A stretch of DNA of 64,000 bases from Parvicella sp964387945 (GCA_964387945.1 CAYLYX010000003.1:62001-126000), one strand, 5' to 3'. Numbered from the stretch's first letter, positions 7,785-16,969 are shown. The notes: generated by a model from the letters alone, not told the origin. A program made the numbers and translations.

Positions 7785-9659
7785 ATGAAAAGATTAGTAT
7801 TATCAGTAATGGTGGCGATGTCCACGATGATTTCTTGTGCAGCACAAGAAGGGTATTGGCAACAACGTGTAGAATATACCATGGAGATTGATATGGACGT
7901 GGAGAAGGATCAATTCTACGGACATCAAGAGTTGGTGTATGAAAACAATTCACCAGATACACTTTACAACGTTTATTATCATTTGTACTACAATGCATTT
8001 CAGCCGGGATCGATGATGGATGTTCGATCGAGAACTATTGAAGACCCAGACCCAAGAGTAACGGATAGAATTGCTAAGCTAAAGCCCAATGAAATTGGTT
8101 TTCACGAAATAAAGTATTTAAAAAAGAATGGAGTTCCGCAAGATTTTGAGATGGTGGGGACCATTCTAGAAGTGACATTGGATAAACCTATCCTACCCGG
8201 AAAGAAGGTGACCTTTGAAATGGAATTTCAAAGTCAGGTGCCGCTGCAAATTCGAAGAACGGGAAGAGATAATGTGGAAGGGATTGAATACTCCATGACG
8301 CAGTGGTATCCTAAAATGTGTGAATACGATAAAGAAGGTTGGCATGCTAATCCATACATCGGAAGAGAGTTTCATGGTATTTGGGGTGATTTTGATGTCA
8401 AGATTACCATTGATAAAGACTATGTGTTAGGAGGAACAGGATATATTCAAAACCCACAAGAAGTAGGTTGCGGCTACGAGGATCCTGCAAAGAAGGTTGT
8501 CCCCGCTTCTGGAAATAAAAAAACTTGGCATTTCAAAGCTCCCAACGTTCACGATTTTGCTTGGGCAGCAGACCCTGACTTTGTGCATGATACAACCATG
8601 CTAGATAATGGAACAATTATTCATTTCATTTTTCAGAACGACACGTTAGAAGAGAATTGGAAGAACCTGAAAGCTTATGCCAGAAAAGGTTTTGAATACG
8701 TCAACGACAATTTTGGGGAGTATCCCTATAAGCAATACTCTGTGATTCAAGGAGGAGATGGAGGAATGGAATATCCGATGTGTACCTTAATTACAGCAGA
8801 AGGGTCTTTTGCCGGTTTGGTGAGTGTTACCATTCATGAAGGAATACACAGTTGGTTTCAAGGCGTTTTGGCAACTAATGAGGCAAAATATGCCTGGATG
8901 GATGAAGGGTTCTGCACATTTGCGCAGTATAAGACTTTGGATTACCTCTACGACAAGAATACACTAAATCCACTGAGTAGAAACTACATGGGTTATGTGA
9001 GGTTAGCGCAGACGGACAAGCAGGAACCTTTAACTACGCATGCTGACTTTTATAAGATGAATGCGGTTTACGGAAGTAATGCCTATTCAAAAGGTGCGGT
9101 GTTTCTTATGCAATTGGGTTATGTAATAGGAGAGGACGCTCTGATGCGTACGATGAAGCGCTATTTTGATGAATGGAAATTCAAACATCCTACACCATTA
9201 GACTTCAAGCGAATCGCAGAAAAAGAATCTGGGTTGGAGTTGGATTGGTACTTTGAACAGTTTGTAGAGACCATCAATACCATCGATTATCAAGTGAAGA
9301 GTGTAGAGTCTGTAGGCGGTGGAACTGAAATTACGCTAGAGCGACTGGGAGATATGCCAATGCCAATAGATGTAATTGTTTACGAAAAGGATGGAGATAT
9401 CCGTTGGTACAATGTCCCGATGAGAATCATGCGTGGGACTAAAGGAGATGATATCCTAAAGGTAAAACGAGAGAATCTAGCAGATTGGCCTTGGGTTTAT
9501 CCTACGTATACATTTAAAGTGAATATTCCAATCAGTCAAATAGCTGAGGTGGTGATTGACCCTACTAATCGCTTGGCAGATATTGAGCCAACTAACAATG
9601 CTTTCGTTCCCGGAGAAGGAGGGGTAGATTTAGAGATAAAGTCCTTTAAAGGAAATTAA
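7785..9659 (+). CDS. M1-family metallopeptidase (putative lipoprotein)
   Basis: A 624-residue exported zinc peptidase. The N-terminus is a signal sequence ending in ISCAAQ, where the Cys at residue 18 may be lipidated. The substrate motif GGMEYP (the GAMEN equivalent) precedes the zinc motif H351-E-G-I-H355, with the third ligand E374 after the standard 18-residue spacing (WMDEGF). The extra helical ERAP-type C-terminal domain of aminopeptidase N is missing, leaving a short beta-rich end. It probably removes N-terminal residues from peptides in the periplasm or at the outer membrane. It is the last gene of a three-gene co-directional set and differs from the second M1 gene at 45907. Confidence 0.9.
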   Translation: MKRLVLSVMVAMSTMISCAAQEGYWQQRVEYTMEIDMDVEKDQFYGHQELVYENNSPDTLYNVYYHLYYNAFQPGSMMDVRSRTIEDPDPRVTDRIAKLKPNEIGFHEIKYLKKNGVPQDFEMVGTILEVTLDKPILPGKKVTFEMEFQSQVPLQIRRTGRDNVEGIEYSMTQWYPKMCEYDKEGWHANPYIGREFHGIWGDFDVKITIDKDYVLGGTGYIQNPQEVGCGYEDPAKKVVPASGNKKTWHFKAPNVHDFAWAADPDFVHDTTMLDNGTIIHFIFQNDTLEENWKNLKAYARKGFEYVNDNFGEYPYKQYSVIQGGDGGMEYPMCTLITAEGSFAGLVSVTIHEGIHSWFQGVLATNEAKYAWMDEGFCTFAQYKTLDYLYDKNTLNPLSRNYMGYVRLAQTDKQEPLTTHADFYKMNAVYGSNAYSKGAVFLMQLGYVIGEDALMRTMKRYFDEWKFKHPTPLDFKRIAEKESGLELDWYFEQFVETINTIDYQVKSVESVGGGTEITLERLGDMPMPIDVIVYEKDGDIRWYNVPMRIMRGTKGDDILKVKRENLADWPWVYPTYTFKVNIPISQIAEVVIDPTNRLADIEPTNNAFVPGEGGVDLEIKSFKGN

Positions 9660-9870
9660 TTACTGCATTTCTTCTTGTGATAAGTATTATATCCTGCCCT
9701 ACGCAGTAGGATTTGTCTGTGCATGTTTTACTAAATCGGACGGATTGTAATCTATGCAGTGATAGTATTTATACCACTCCCTCAGAGGGCTTAATTCCAC
9801 CTAAATACAAACTAATGCATAGTTAGTTGATAGTGAAAGCTTTTTTGGATGTACTTAAAAGAGCAGAAAC
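9660..9870. other. Non-coding spacer with small inverted repeats
   Basis: No credible reading frame. Two short palindromes are visible: CCTACgcaGTAGG at about 9698-9710, inside a larger ATCCT...AGGAT, and CCCTCaGAGGG at 9779-9789. Neither is followed by a T-tract. The function is unknown; they may be mRNA 3'-end structures of the peptidase transcript. Confidence 0.3.
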
Positions 9871-9903
9871 AAAAAAGGCGAGTTGATTTCAACTCGCCTT
9901 TTA
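9871..9903. terminator. Bidirectional intrinsic terminator
   Basis: A nine-base-pair stem GGCGAGTTG/CAACTCGCC with loop ATTT, flanked by six A on the left and four T on the right. It works for either strand and separates the M1 peptidase from the convergent OmpA-family gene. Confidence 0.88.
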
Positions 9904-9923
9904 ATTTGTATTATGAAATACTA

Positions 9924-11933
9924 TTAATAAACATTCTCGTTAAACGCTTCCAAATCCCAGTTTTGGTATTCTTGAACGCTACCATTGTCTGCAGAGATTT
10001 TTTCTGCTGGTTTAAACTCAACTCGTCTGTTTAATTGACGATTATCTGGGTTGTCAGATCCATCAGGGTTCGTATTTGGAACTGCTGGTTCTGATTCACC
10101 CTTACTAACTACTGTAATAATTCGGTCTTTATCGATACCGTTCTTCATGAGGTAGTTGATCGCCCATTTACATCTGTTCTCACTCAATTTAACGTTATAC
10201 GAGTCACTACCTTTAGAATCCGTATGTCCGATAACTTCAATGAGTACATCTGGATTTTCCGTCAACACCTGAATGTTGTAATTAAGTGTTTCTTTAGCAT
10301 CCTTACGGATATCATACTTATCGAAATCAAAGTAGATAGGTTTTAACACGAAATCTGGAGTTGTATCAATGATTGGCTCTTCGATTACAGTGATGAAATA
10401 ATTCACTCTGTGATGCGTTTCATAACCCTCTTCATTTCTACTGATCATCTCTAGTTCCAGCTCCTCTTTACCCACTTCATTAAAAATCATTTCATACGCA
10501 AGTTGCTCATAAATTTCATCCTTATACTTCCAGAAATAATGAGTTACCGAATCTCCACCAGCCATGCTGTCGATTGCTTCATAGATTTCCATAGTGCTCA
10601 CGTAGGCAGTATCTAAAATGTCATTTTCTGAATCTTCAAACAATGGAATCCCATAAGGTTTGAATTCATAAATATCCATTTTTCCGTAACCACCTTTTCG
10701 GTTAGAAGAAAGATAAATTTGCTCTTCACTTTCAATTTTCAGGTAAATGTCATCTGCCGGTGAGTTGATTGGAGTTCCCATATTTACTGGAGTTGTCCAA
10801 CTCCCATCAACTAACTGAGTGGAGTACATATCGTAGCCACCCATTCCGTCATGTCCAGTACTCGCGAAGTAAAGTGTTTTACCATCTTTAGCCATGTAGG
10901 GAGCATCTTCGTTTCCTGTTGTGTTGATGATTTCTCCCATGTTAGTCGCTTCAGTCCAAACTCCGTTTTCTAACTTAGAAGAATAGATGTCGAGACCACC
11001 CTTACCATCTCCATCGTTACTGCTGAAGTACAGCGTCTTTCCGTCAGGAGTAAAACAAGCATGTCTTTGGTATTTTGCGATGTTAATCTCTTTTCCAAAT
11101 TTCTCTGGCTCCGACCATTTATCGTTTTCAAAATTTGAATACCACAATTTGTTCTTAATAAACAAAATCAATGTATCACCGCTTGGGCTAATATCAACAA
11201 CAGCTTCATGCTTCTTAGTGTTATTGATTTTGCTCAACGATCCTTTAATTCCTTTTAGCGATCTAGCTTTAGACAGCTCGCCATTTTTATAGAAGGACAC
11301 ATACATGTCTTCGTAGTGCAGGTTATCCCAGTAATAGTCTCCTAAGTTTTCCGTACCTCTCCGAGTGAAGAGCAAACTAGAGTCCTTTTCGATGAAAACA
11401 GGAACGTACTCAGAGTAACCACTGTTTACACCATCGCCAAGGTTGACCATCATACCATCTAGGGCATGCTTGTCATAAGTTTTAGCGAATTTTGCTTGCT
11501 CAATTTTACGAAGTGAGAAATCCGTCACAATAGCACCGTCACTATCATCTTCAATCCCCTTTTTATAGAGATTGTAGTACTTAATTGCTTTGTCGTAGTC
11601 TTCAAAGTAGTGATAAGCTCTACCCAGATGATAATAAAGTTCGTAAACCGTATCTTTCATCACATCTTCTGCCTTTACGAAAGATTCTAGCGCTTTCGAA
11701 GGGTCATAAAATGCAGCTTCATAAAGAAGTCCCAATTCAAAGTGAGCAGCAAAACTTGTAGGATCTGCCTGAACAGCCATTAAGTATTGATTTTCTGACT
11801 TCTCAAATTGATTAGTGTTTCTAAACTTCTTTGCCTTTTTTAGGTGTTTTTTAACATTGTCTCCAGCTTGTACATGTGAAACTGAAGAGAATGCAATCAA
11901 AACCAACAGTAATAATTTCAAAGGTGTTTTCAC
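9924..11933 (-). CDS. TPR / PD40 propeller / OmpA-family envelope protein
   Basis: A 669-residue exported protein. After a signal peptide (to about VQAG, residue 24) it has two or three TPR units to about residue 140 and WD40-like PD40 repeats at about 170-430 (TPDGKTLYFSSNDGDGKGG, KDGKTLYFAS). A linker follows, and a C-terminal OmpA peptidoglycan-binding domain from about residue 545, with IEVIGHTDSKG and NVKLSENRCKWA. The TPR-propeller-OmpA order resembles PorE-type accessory proteins of the type IX system, though the usual intervening carboxypeptidase-regulatory-like domain is not evident. It presumably anchors an outer-membrane or periplasmic complex to the cell wall. The start codon is GTG (11931-11933), immediately followed by MKTP-like signal sequence. 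Confidence 0.85.
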   Translation of the reverse strand: MKTPLKLLLLVLIAFSSVSHVQAGDNVKKHLKKAKKFRNTNQFEKSENQYLMAVQADPTSFAAHFELGLLYEAAFYDPSKALESFVKAEDVMKDTVYELYYHLGRAYHYFEDYDKAIKYYNLYKKGIEDDSDGAIVTDFSLRKIEQAKFAKTYDKHALDGMMVNLGDGVNSGYSEYVPVFIEKDSSLLFTRRGTENLGDYYWDNLHYEDMYVSFYKNGELSKARSLKGIKGSLSKINNTKKHEAVVDISPSGDTLILFIKNKLWYSNFENDKWSEPEKFGKEINIAKYQRHACFTPDGKTLYFSSNDGDGKGGLDIYSSKLENGVWTEATNMGEIINTTGNEDAPYMAKDGKTLYFASTGHDGMGGYDMYSTQLVDGSWTTPVNMGTPINSPADDIYLKIESEEQIYLSSNRKGGYGKMDIYEFKPYGIPLFEDSENDILDTAYVSTMEIYEAIDSMAGGDSVTHYFWKYKDEIYEQLAYEMIFNEVGKEELELEMISRNEEGYETHHRVNYFITVIEEPIIDTTPDFVLKPIYFDFDKYDIRKDAKETLNYNIQVLTENPDVLIEVIGHTDSKGSDSYNVKLSENRCKWAINYLMKNGIDKDRIITVVSKGESEPAVPNTNPDGSDNPDNRQLNRRVEFKPAEKISADNGSVQEYQNWDLEAFNENVY

Positions 11934-12167
11934 GTTTTGTAATTTATTTTTAGGGTCAAACAGTCTACTTAAATGTTTGTTTTGTAAGTAGTTAATAGTT
12001 TTTTATGTCAATAATCTTTGTCTTGAAAGTATCCCTTGCAACGTAAGTTTTCAAGGGAAGTTTCATTTCAAGGGGTAAATATAAACATTTTTCTGTGGGT
12101 AATACATTATCTTTTCATCAAAAATGATAGCAAAACCAGTAGTTTCCGAAACATTATATGGGGGTAG

Positions 12168-12196
12168 TTTGGAACAAGCGAATTTTGTTATTTTTG
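12168..12196 (+). promoter_or_regulatory. Complete TTTG-N17-TATTTTTG promoter
   Basis: A -33 TTTG at 12168-12171 and a perfect -7 TATTTTTG at 12189-12196, 17 bases apart, lie 24 bases before the yebC ATG. It is among the best promoters in the window. Confidence 0.8.
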
Positions 12197-12220
12197 TGAT
12201 AATTACAAAAACGGTTAAAC

Positions 12221-12928
12221 ATGGGAAGAGCATTTGAATTTAGAAAGGCTAGGAAGTTTAAGAGATGGGGTCAGATGGCCAAAACTTTTACCAAGATCGG
12301 GAAGGAAATTTCAATGGCGGTAAAAGAGGGAGGACCCAATCCTGAAAGTAATGCACGGTTAAGAGCAGCAATTCAGAATGCCAAAGGTGCAAACATGCCG
12401 AAATCTAATGTGGAGAACGCCATCAAAAAGGCCTCTTCTAAGGATACAGCTCATATGGATGAGGTGACTTACGAGGGGTATGGTCCTTTTGGAATAGCTG
12501 TATTTATTGAAACGGTAACGGATAACCCAACTCGAACAGTGGCAAATGTAAGGATGATCTTCAGAAAGTTCGAAGGAAGTTTGGGGACAAATGGTTCACT
12601 GGAGTTCTTATTTGAGCGTAAGGCAAACTTTACCATTAAATCGGAAGGAATAGACCTAGAGGAGTTAGAACTGAGTTTAATTGATTATGGTTTGGAAGAG
12701 ATAGAAGCGGATGAGGAGGAAGTATTGATCGTTACTGAGTTTGCAGATTTTGGATCGATGCAAAAGGGACTGGAAGAGTTAGGACATGAAATTGTTTCTG
12801 CGGAAAAGGTGCGCAATCCATTATCAACCGTAGAGTTGGAAGGAGAACAAAAGGAGACCATCGAGAAGATGATTGAAATGTTTGAAGACGATGACGACAT
12901 TGTTAACGTTTTCACAAACCTAGGATAA
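12221..12928 (+). CDS. YebC/PmpR-family regulatory protein
   Basis: A 235-residue protein of the YebC family (TACO1-like), cytoplasmic. The hallmark N-terminal helical domain contains FTKIGKEISMAVKEGGPNPE and NMPKSNVENAIKKAS. The middle alpha/beta domain has YEGYGPFGIAVFIETVTDN. The family has been described as DNA-binding transcriptional regulators and, more recently, as factors that relieve ribosome stalling at proline stretches; the second role would suit a genome with polyproline TonB. The start MGRAFEFRK is slightly variant from the common MAGHSKW. The stop overlaps the ATG of the following lipoprotein gene by one base (taATG), so the two are translationally coupled. Confidence 0.93.
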   Translation: MGRAFEFRKARKFKRWGQMAKTFTKIGKEISMAVKEGGPNPESNARLRAAIQNAKGANMPKSNVENAIKKASSKDTAHMDEVTYEGYGPFGIAVFIETVTDNPTRTVANVRMIFRKFEGSLGTNGSLEFLFERKANFTIKSEGIDLEELELSLIDYGLEEIEADEEEVLIVTEFADFGSMQKGLEELGHEIVSAEKVRNPLSTVELEGEQKETIEKMIEMFEDDDDIVNVFTNLG

Positions 12929-13437
12929 TGAAAAAGCTGGTTTGGATGTTTTTAGCAGCAACTCTTTTGTTGAGTTGCACGGAAACAAAAACTGACACTA
13001 CGTCAACGGAGGCATCTACAGAGGTGGGGCCAACGGTTCAAGAAGAAACGTATGCTTATGATTCGACCTACGCAGCTAAAGTGGGTGCGGATGATTATGG
13101 CATGAGAAGTTACGTGATGGCATTCTTAAAAAGTGGCCCAAATCGACCTTCAGACCCTGCAGTTATTGATTCGCTTCAAGCGGCTCACATGGCAAACATT
13201 GGTAAGTTGGCAGAGGAGGGTAAGCTCGTGTTGGCTGGGCCGTTCTTTGGTGGGGATGACCTTAGAGGCATTTACATTTTTGATACCGATTCAATCGAGG
13301 AAGCGGCTGCATGGACGGCTACGGACCCTGCGATTATCTACGGAAGTCTTGAAATGGAGCTTAAAAAGTGGTATGGATCTGCTGCCTTAATGGATGTGGG
13401 GAACCTGCACAAAAAAGCGGCTAAAATTAATATCTAG
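12928..13437 (+). CDS. YCII-domain lipoprotein
   Basis: A 169-residue protein with a lipoprotein signal (LLLSC, Cys at residue 17) and a Thr/Glu-rich linker. A YCII-related ferredoxin-like domain spans about residues 60-150 (SYVMAFLKSGPNR, HMANIGKLAEEGKLVLAGPFF, GIYIFDTDSIEEA). The HMxNIxxLxxxGxLxxAGPF pattern is typical of the family. Enzymatic activity is unknown, and secreted YCII domains of this kind are of undefined role. It is coupled to yebC. Its TAG stop overlaps the stop codon of the convergent YdcF gene. Confidence 0.8.
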   Translation: MKKLVWMFLAATLLLSCTETKTDTTSTEASTEVGPTVQEETYAYDSTYAAKVGADDYGMRSYVMAFLKSGPNRPSDPAVIDSLQAAHMANIGKLAEEGKLVLAGPFFGGDDLRGIYIFDTDSIEEAAAWTATDPAIIYGSLEMELKKWYGSAALMDVGNLHKKAAKINI

Positions 13438-14129
13438 TAGCCTTTCAACCAGTAGTAGAGTAGTTTGATGTATTCGTTGTTGACCATGATCAAGCCTTGC
13501 TCATACTGCCACCACTTTTGTTCATCGTACTGACTGTTTTTTGCTCCTTGAAGGATGACTTTGATCCCCTCTTCTTCAAATTTATCGATAAAAACATACG
13601 AGATTCTTTTGAGATGAAAGAGGTCTGAGACCACGATAATGGTTTTATAATCATTCTTCTTTGAAAACGCTAGAATGGCGTCACTTTCCTCTTTAGTACT
13701 TGTTCCTTCAGGAATTGGAATGATAGCTTCAAACGGAATATTCAGTTTTTCTTCCAGTACCTCTTGCATGAGTAAAGCATCTGGTTTGCAGGGGTCGCAG
13801 TCATCCGATTCACAATCTGGATTACAGCCGATCAGCACCTCTTGCTCAAAACTAAAGTTGGCGCCTAGTGGAATAATTTTGTCACTCCAGCCATCTTCGT
13901 AAAGCTTTGCCGCTAGGATAGGACGATCATTGATATTTCCTCCTAAAACAAAAATGGCATCTGCTTTTTCGATGGGAGTTTCTGACATTAAGAAGCCACC
14001 TAGACCTTTTAAAATGGGCGTTTTGAAGATGATAAAAGTAATGAGCAAAAAAAACAAGATGGAAAATATCCACCTTGTTTTTCGATAACATCTTTTGATG
14101 TAATAGCCTATTTTATCAAGTGTCTCCAA
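13434..14129 (-). CDS. ElyC/SanA/YdcF-family membrane-anchored protein with Cys-rich insert
   Basis: A 231-residue protein with one N-terminal membrane helix (about 18-37, WIFSILFFLLITFII) followed by a DUF218 domain. ADAIFVLGGNINDRPILAA is the first strand and glycine loop, TSTKEESDAIL the conserved Glu region, and IIVVSDLFHLKR the third motif. Members of this family act in envelope integrity and polysaccharide or cofactor metabolism, and the exact reaction is not known. Between strands there is an unusual insert, CNPDCESDDCDPCKP, with four cysteines in about 14 residues, which may bind metal or form disulfides. The start is TTG (14127-14129); no ATG lies before the membrane helix. It begins 4 bases after the stop of the coiled-coil lipoprotein and is probably co-transcribed with it. 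Confidence 0.82.
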   Translation of the reverse strand: METLDKIGYYIKRCYRKTRWIFSILFFLLITFIIFKTPILKGLGGFLMSETPIEKADAIFVLGGNINDRPILAAKLYEDGWSDKIIPLGANFSFEQEVLIGCNPDCESDDCDPCKPDALLMQEVLEEKLNIPFEAIIPIPEGTSTKEESDAILAFSKKNDYKTIIVVSDLFHLKRISYVFIDKFEEEGIKVILQGAKNSQYDEQKWWQYEQGLIMVNNEYIKLLYYWLKGY

Positions 14130-14133
14130 GGCA

Positions 14134-15015
14134 TTATTTCACGACCATTACTAGGTATTTTGAAACACTCCAAAATGCTTTCGGATCGTTGATAATTAGT
14201 TTGTTCACGGAGTTTTCATCTGTCATCTGGAATTCATAAGAGCCAGACGGATGGGTGGTGACCATTTCTACTTTGTCAAATGCCAACGGAATTTCCTGCA
14301 AATCCATGATGTTTACTTCAGTAAAGTAGTCCTGATTGAAATCATCTGCAAGCTCTTTGTTTTTTCCAATGCCAATAAAACCACCTTCTGTAGTGATTAC
14401 ATTGTTGTTTACCAATTCTTTTTTCGTGCCGTAGGCAAAATATGCTGTATTCAACTCGTTGGTTGTGGTTTCTAATGTTTCACTTTTTTCTTTGAACGCT
14501 TCAAACAACTCACCAAAAGCTGCGTCCATATTTTCCATTTCCTGCTGAAGCTGGAAGATTTCCATGTTTTTCATTTCAACCTCTTCAGAAAGCGAAATAA
14601 TCATTTCTTCAAAAGCATTCATTTGTGTGTTGTTGTTCTTGATTTCAGCCTTTAACTTAGCTATTTTAGCTTGGTTGTCGTTCAATAATTTTCCGAGCTC
14701 TTGAATGTCTTCAACAATATTCGGATCACTAGCTGAAAGCATTTCCGGGTTAGCTGTTTTGTCAAACAAATTTTTCTGCTTTCCCTGAATCAAATCCAAA
14801 TTGGTTCGGATGTCATTCATATAGGCTGCATAATAATTGTACATGGAATCTTTTACTGCAATCTGGTGCTTCAGATCCATGTTCTCAGCTTTTAGGTCGT
14901 CCAGTTCTTTATTGTTGATGGTATTTCCTTCTCCCGGAGTTTCCGAGGTGTTGTCAGTTTCCTGCTGGCACGCCATCAAACCAACGCTCAAAAGGATAAT
15001 AAGATATTTCTTCAT
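14134..15015 (-). CDS. Coiled-coil lipoprotein
   Basis: A 293-residue exported lipoprotein: the signal sequence ends in LMAC (Cys16). A long coiled coil at about residues 35-185 is rich in Glu, Lys, Met and Asn. A globular C-terminal part contains GGFIGIGKNKEL and ends with SGSYEF and WSVSKYLVMVVK, which looks beta-rich. The family is not recognised by name; similar lipoproteins are common in Bacteroidota. It heads a two-gene transcription unit with the YdcF-family gene and has a perfect -7 box 20 bases upstream of the ATG. Confidence 0.7.
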   Translation of the reverse strand: MKKYLIILLSVGLMACQQETDNTSETPGEGNTINNKELDDLKAENMDLKHQIAVKDSMYNYYAAYMNDIRTNLDLIQGKQKNLFDKTANPEMLSASDPNIVEDIQELGKLLNDNQAKIAKLKAEIKNNNTQMNAFEEMIISLSEEVEMKNMEIFQLQQEMENMDAAFGELFEAFKEKSETLETTTNELNTAYFAYGTKKELVNNNVITTEGGFIGIGKNKELADDFNQDYFTEVNIMDLQEIPLAFDKVEMVTTHPSGSYEFQMTDENSVNKLIINDPKAFWSVSKYLVMVVK

Positions 15016-15035
15016 GTCGTTAAAAAGAGTTTTTA

Positions 15036-15043
15036 CAAAGTTA
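15036..15043 (-). promoter_or_regulatory. -7 promoter box TAACTTTG (minus strand)
   Basis: Perfect TAnnTTTG on the minus strand, 20 bases before the coiled-coil lipoprotein ATG. Confidence 0.6.
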
Positions 15044-15061
15044 AATTATTTCTTGCGTATG

Positions 15062-15778
15062 CTACAGAAGTTCTGTTAAATCTTCCACACCGATAGGTCG
15101 TTCTACGTTAAACCCTTCACCATATTTGGTGCCGATTAGTCGACCGTATTGCTTGGCTCTTCCTTCTAGGAAAGAGAAAAAGTCTGGAGAAGAGATGGGA
15201 GTATTGGGTTCGTTGCTATCTGGGTTGTGGAACTGAGAGGAGAAAGCTTTGATGCTCTCCATTCTACCTTCCATTTCTTGTGTAATATCCACAACAATGT
15301 CTGGTTCTGTCCAGCGATCTTGAATATAGCGGTAAACCGCTTTTGGGCGATACGCTTGCTGAACTGTCCCTTCATACGAAGATTCAATTTTTCTGAGTCC
15401 AGACAAAAAGGCTGCACGTGAAACGAGGTCTCCACCTCTTCCGTGATCAGGGTGTCGATCTGAAATGGAGTTGCAGAGGATAATGGTAGGTTGATAAAGC
15501 CGGATCATCTGAATAACGGCATTCAACGTTTGCTCATTGATCTCAAAAAAACCGTCTCCTAAATCAAGATTGTGGCGGGCAGATAAACCCATGATTTTTG
15601 CGGAGCGTTTGGCTTCCTCATCTCTTAAATCTGCACTTCCTCTCGTCCCCAACTCGCCTCTTGTAAGGTCAACAATGCCTACTTTTTTACCCTGTTTAAT
15701 GTGTTTGATCACCGTACCACTTGCGGCTATTTCTACATCATCGGGGTGGGCGGCAAATGCCAGTATATCCAGTTTCAT
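15062..15778 (-). CDS. bshB1: Bacillithiol biosynthesis deacetylase BshB1
   Basis: A 238-residue LmbE/PIG-L zinc deacetylase that removes the acetyl group from GlcNAc-malate during bacillithiol synthesis in the cytoplasm. The N-terminal motif AHPDDVE (H11-P-D-D14) and the second motif RHPDHGRGG supply zinc and catalytic residues; LTRGELGTRG is typical of BshB1. Bacillithiol is a major low-molecular-weight thiol in this phylum. The start MKLDILAF at 15776-15778 is preferred over an upstream TTG because it matches the family and because a perfect -7 box lies just upstream of it. Confidence 0.93.
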   Translation of the reverse strand: MKLDILAFAAHPDDVEIAASGTVIKHIKQGKKVGIVDLTRGELGTRGSADLRDEEAKRSAKIMGLSARHNLDLGDGFFEINEQTLNAVIQMIRLYQPTIILCNSISDRHPDHGRGGDLVSRAAFLSGLRKIESSYEGTVQQAYRPKAVYRYIQDRWTEPDIVVDITQEMEGRMESIKAFSSQFHNPDSNEPNTPISSPDFFSFLEGRAKQYGRLIGTKYGEGFNVERPIGVEDLTELL

Positions 15779-15796
15779 AAAAATCTTTGCTTTTAG

Positions 15797-15804
15797 CAAA
15801 GTTA
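15797..15804 (-). promoter_or_regulatory. -7 promoter box TAACTTTG (minus strand)
   Basis: Perfect TAnnTTTG on the minus strand, 18 bases before the bshB1 ATG. It overlaps the putative TTG start of a longer reading frame, which is therefore rejected. Confidence 0.6.
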
Positions 15805-15817
15805 CAAGATTATACGT

Positions 15818-16849
15818 CTAATGGACATAGCATTCGATTCGGATCGACTTTACTTTGCTATCTTCCAAATAGTATAGGATACTGTTGTGACGGTCAATTA
15901 CCTTTACTTCGAGATGATCTGGGTAAGGCAAATTATTGTAAACGTGAAAGGTATTGACGACATCTTCCAATGCGCTTCCAATACGAATACCGTTGGGAAG
16001 TATTACATCTTCATTAAGAATCTTCGCTTCAACCATTTTTGCCGTTGGTTCAGGCCCGTCAAACATGAGGTGAGTTCCATCGTCCATGAGTAGCTCCGCA
16101 AACTCATATTTTTCTCCACCCGCACTGTATTCTACATTGATATCCTCTACAAAAGTTCCTTTTTGATTCCATTGCATAACCTCTTGATAGGTAGTATTTA
16201 CTACATCTTGATCTAACTGGGATAGTTCAATTGTAATGGAAGGTGTGTGCTTTTTTTTGTCAATACGCTGCTCCATCTCCAAGGTTTTCTGCTCTACAAG
16301 TTCATCAAACTTTCGGTTTAATTCAATCGTGTTTCGAACCTTTTCGTAATCTTCTGGATTTTCTGAGACAACAACGCCCTCTTTTTCGATGAAGGTTTGA
16401 AGTGTGCCAATTTGGTTCTCGGCTCGCTTCACAGAACCCGTTGATTGCGGTTCTATTCTACCTTTCGATTTAGTCCACATACTAATTCCCGTGCACTCAA
16501 AGCAAATGGACAAAGAAGCTACGGGTTGATCATTTTCATCAAAGTAAACCAACCCATGTCTTGGAATAAAGCATTTGCTAAGACCTGTTAACAGTCCATC
16601 TGCACCGTATAGGAATAGCTTTTCCATATTTTCCGCAAGTCCATGTTCAGAGGTGATGTTGGGGTCTACCATTGAGGCTGCCCAGCCACCTTCGTCTGTG
16701 TAAATATCAAAATCTGGCATTGTTCTTATCTCTCCGAGATTAAAATAATACACCTTGGCATAAGCATAATCTTCATCTGGAAAATGAAAACCACCTGCAA
16801 TGCCCAATTTGAGACAAACCACCAGCAATAAAGAAAACAGCAACTTCAT
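15818..16849 (-). CDS. Unrecognised secreted protein
   Basis: A 343-residue protein with a signal peptide (MKLLFSLLLVVCLKLGIAG). I do not recognise a family. Visible parts are a Tyr-rich N-terminal strand region, a CFECTG cysteine pair near residue 120, and a Glu/Lys-rich helical linker around residues 170-215. The C-terminal region contains MDDGTHLMFDGPEP and a segment SALEDVVNTFHVYNN that resembles the calcium-binding-like or 'GxxxxEvv' turns of periplasmic domains. The ATG at 16847-16849 is used because the upstream in-frame TTG coincides with the promoter box. It is separated from bshB1 by 39 bases. Confidence 0.6.
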   Translation of the reverse strand: MKLLFSLLLVVCLKLGIAGGFHFPDEDYAYAKVYYFNLGEIRTMPDFDIYTDEGGWAASMVDPNITSEHGLAENMEKLFLYGADGLLTGLSKCFIPRHGLVYFDENDQPVASLSICFECTGISMWTKSKGRIEPQSTGSVKRAENQIGTLQTFIEKEGVVVSENPEDYEKVRNTIELNRKFDELVEQKTLEMEQRIDKKKHTPSITIELSQLDQDVVNTTYQEVMQWNQKGTFVEDINVEYSAGGEKYEFAELLMDDGTHLMFDGPEPTAKMVEAKILNEDVILPNGIRIGSALEDVVNTFHVYNNLPYPDHLEVKVIDRHNSILYYLEDSKVKSIRIECYVH

Positions 16850-16861
16850 AAAGTCTTTTTT

Positions 16862-16895
16862 CAAATTTAAGTTATTTCTACAAAGTTTAGACCAA
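16862..16895 (-). promoter_or_regulatory. TTG-N23-TAAATTTG promoter (minus strand)
   Basis: On the minus strand a TTG (16893-16895) and a perfect -7 box TAAATTTG (16862-16869) are 23 bases apart. The box ends 12 bases before the ATG at 16849, giving a very short leader. Confidence 0.65.
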
Positions 16896-16969
16896 TGTAA
16901 CTTTTTGGGGCCAAAAATTGTTTAATTTTAATAGAATAGAGGAGGTTGTAGCACTGACCTAAACAAAAG

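Noticed and set aside
12032..12058. Inverted repeat TCCCTTG/CAAGGGA before yebC
   Set aside because: No T-tract and no known operator match; too short to call a regulatory site.
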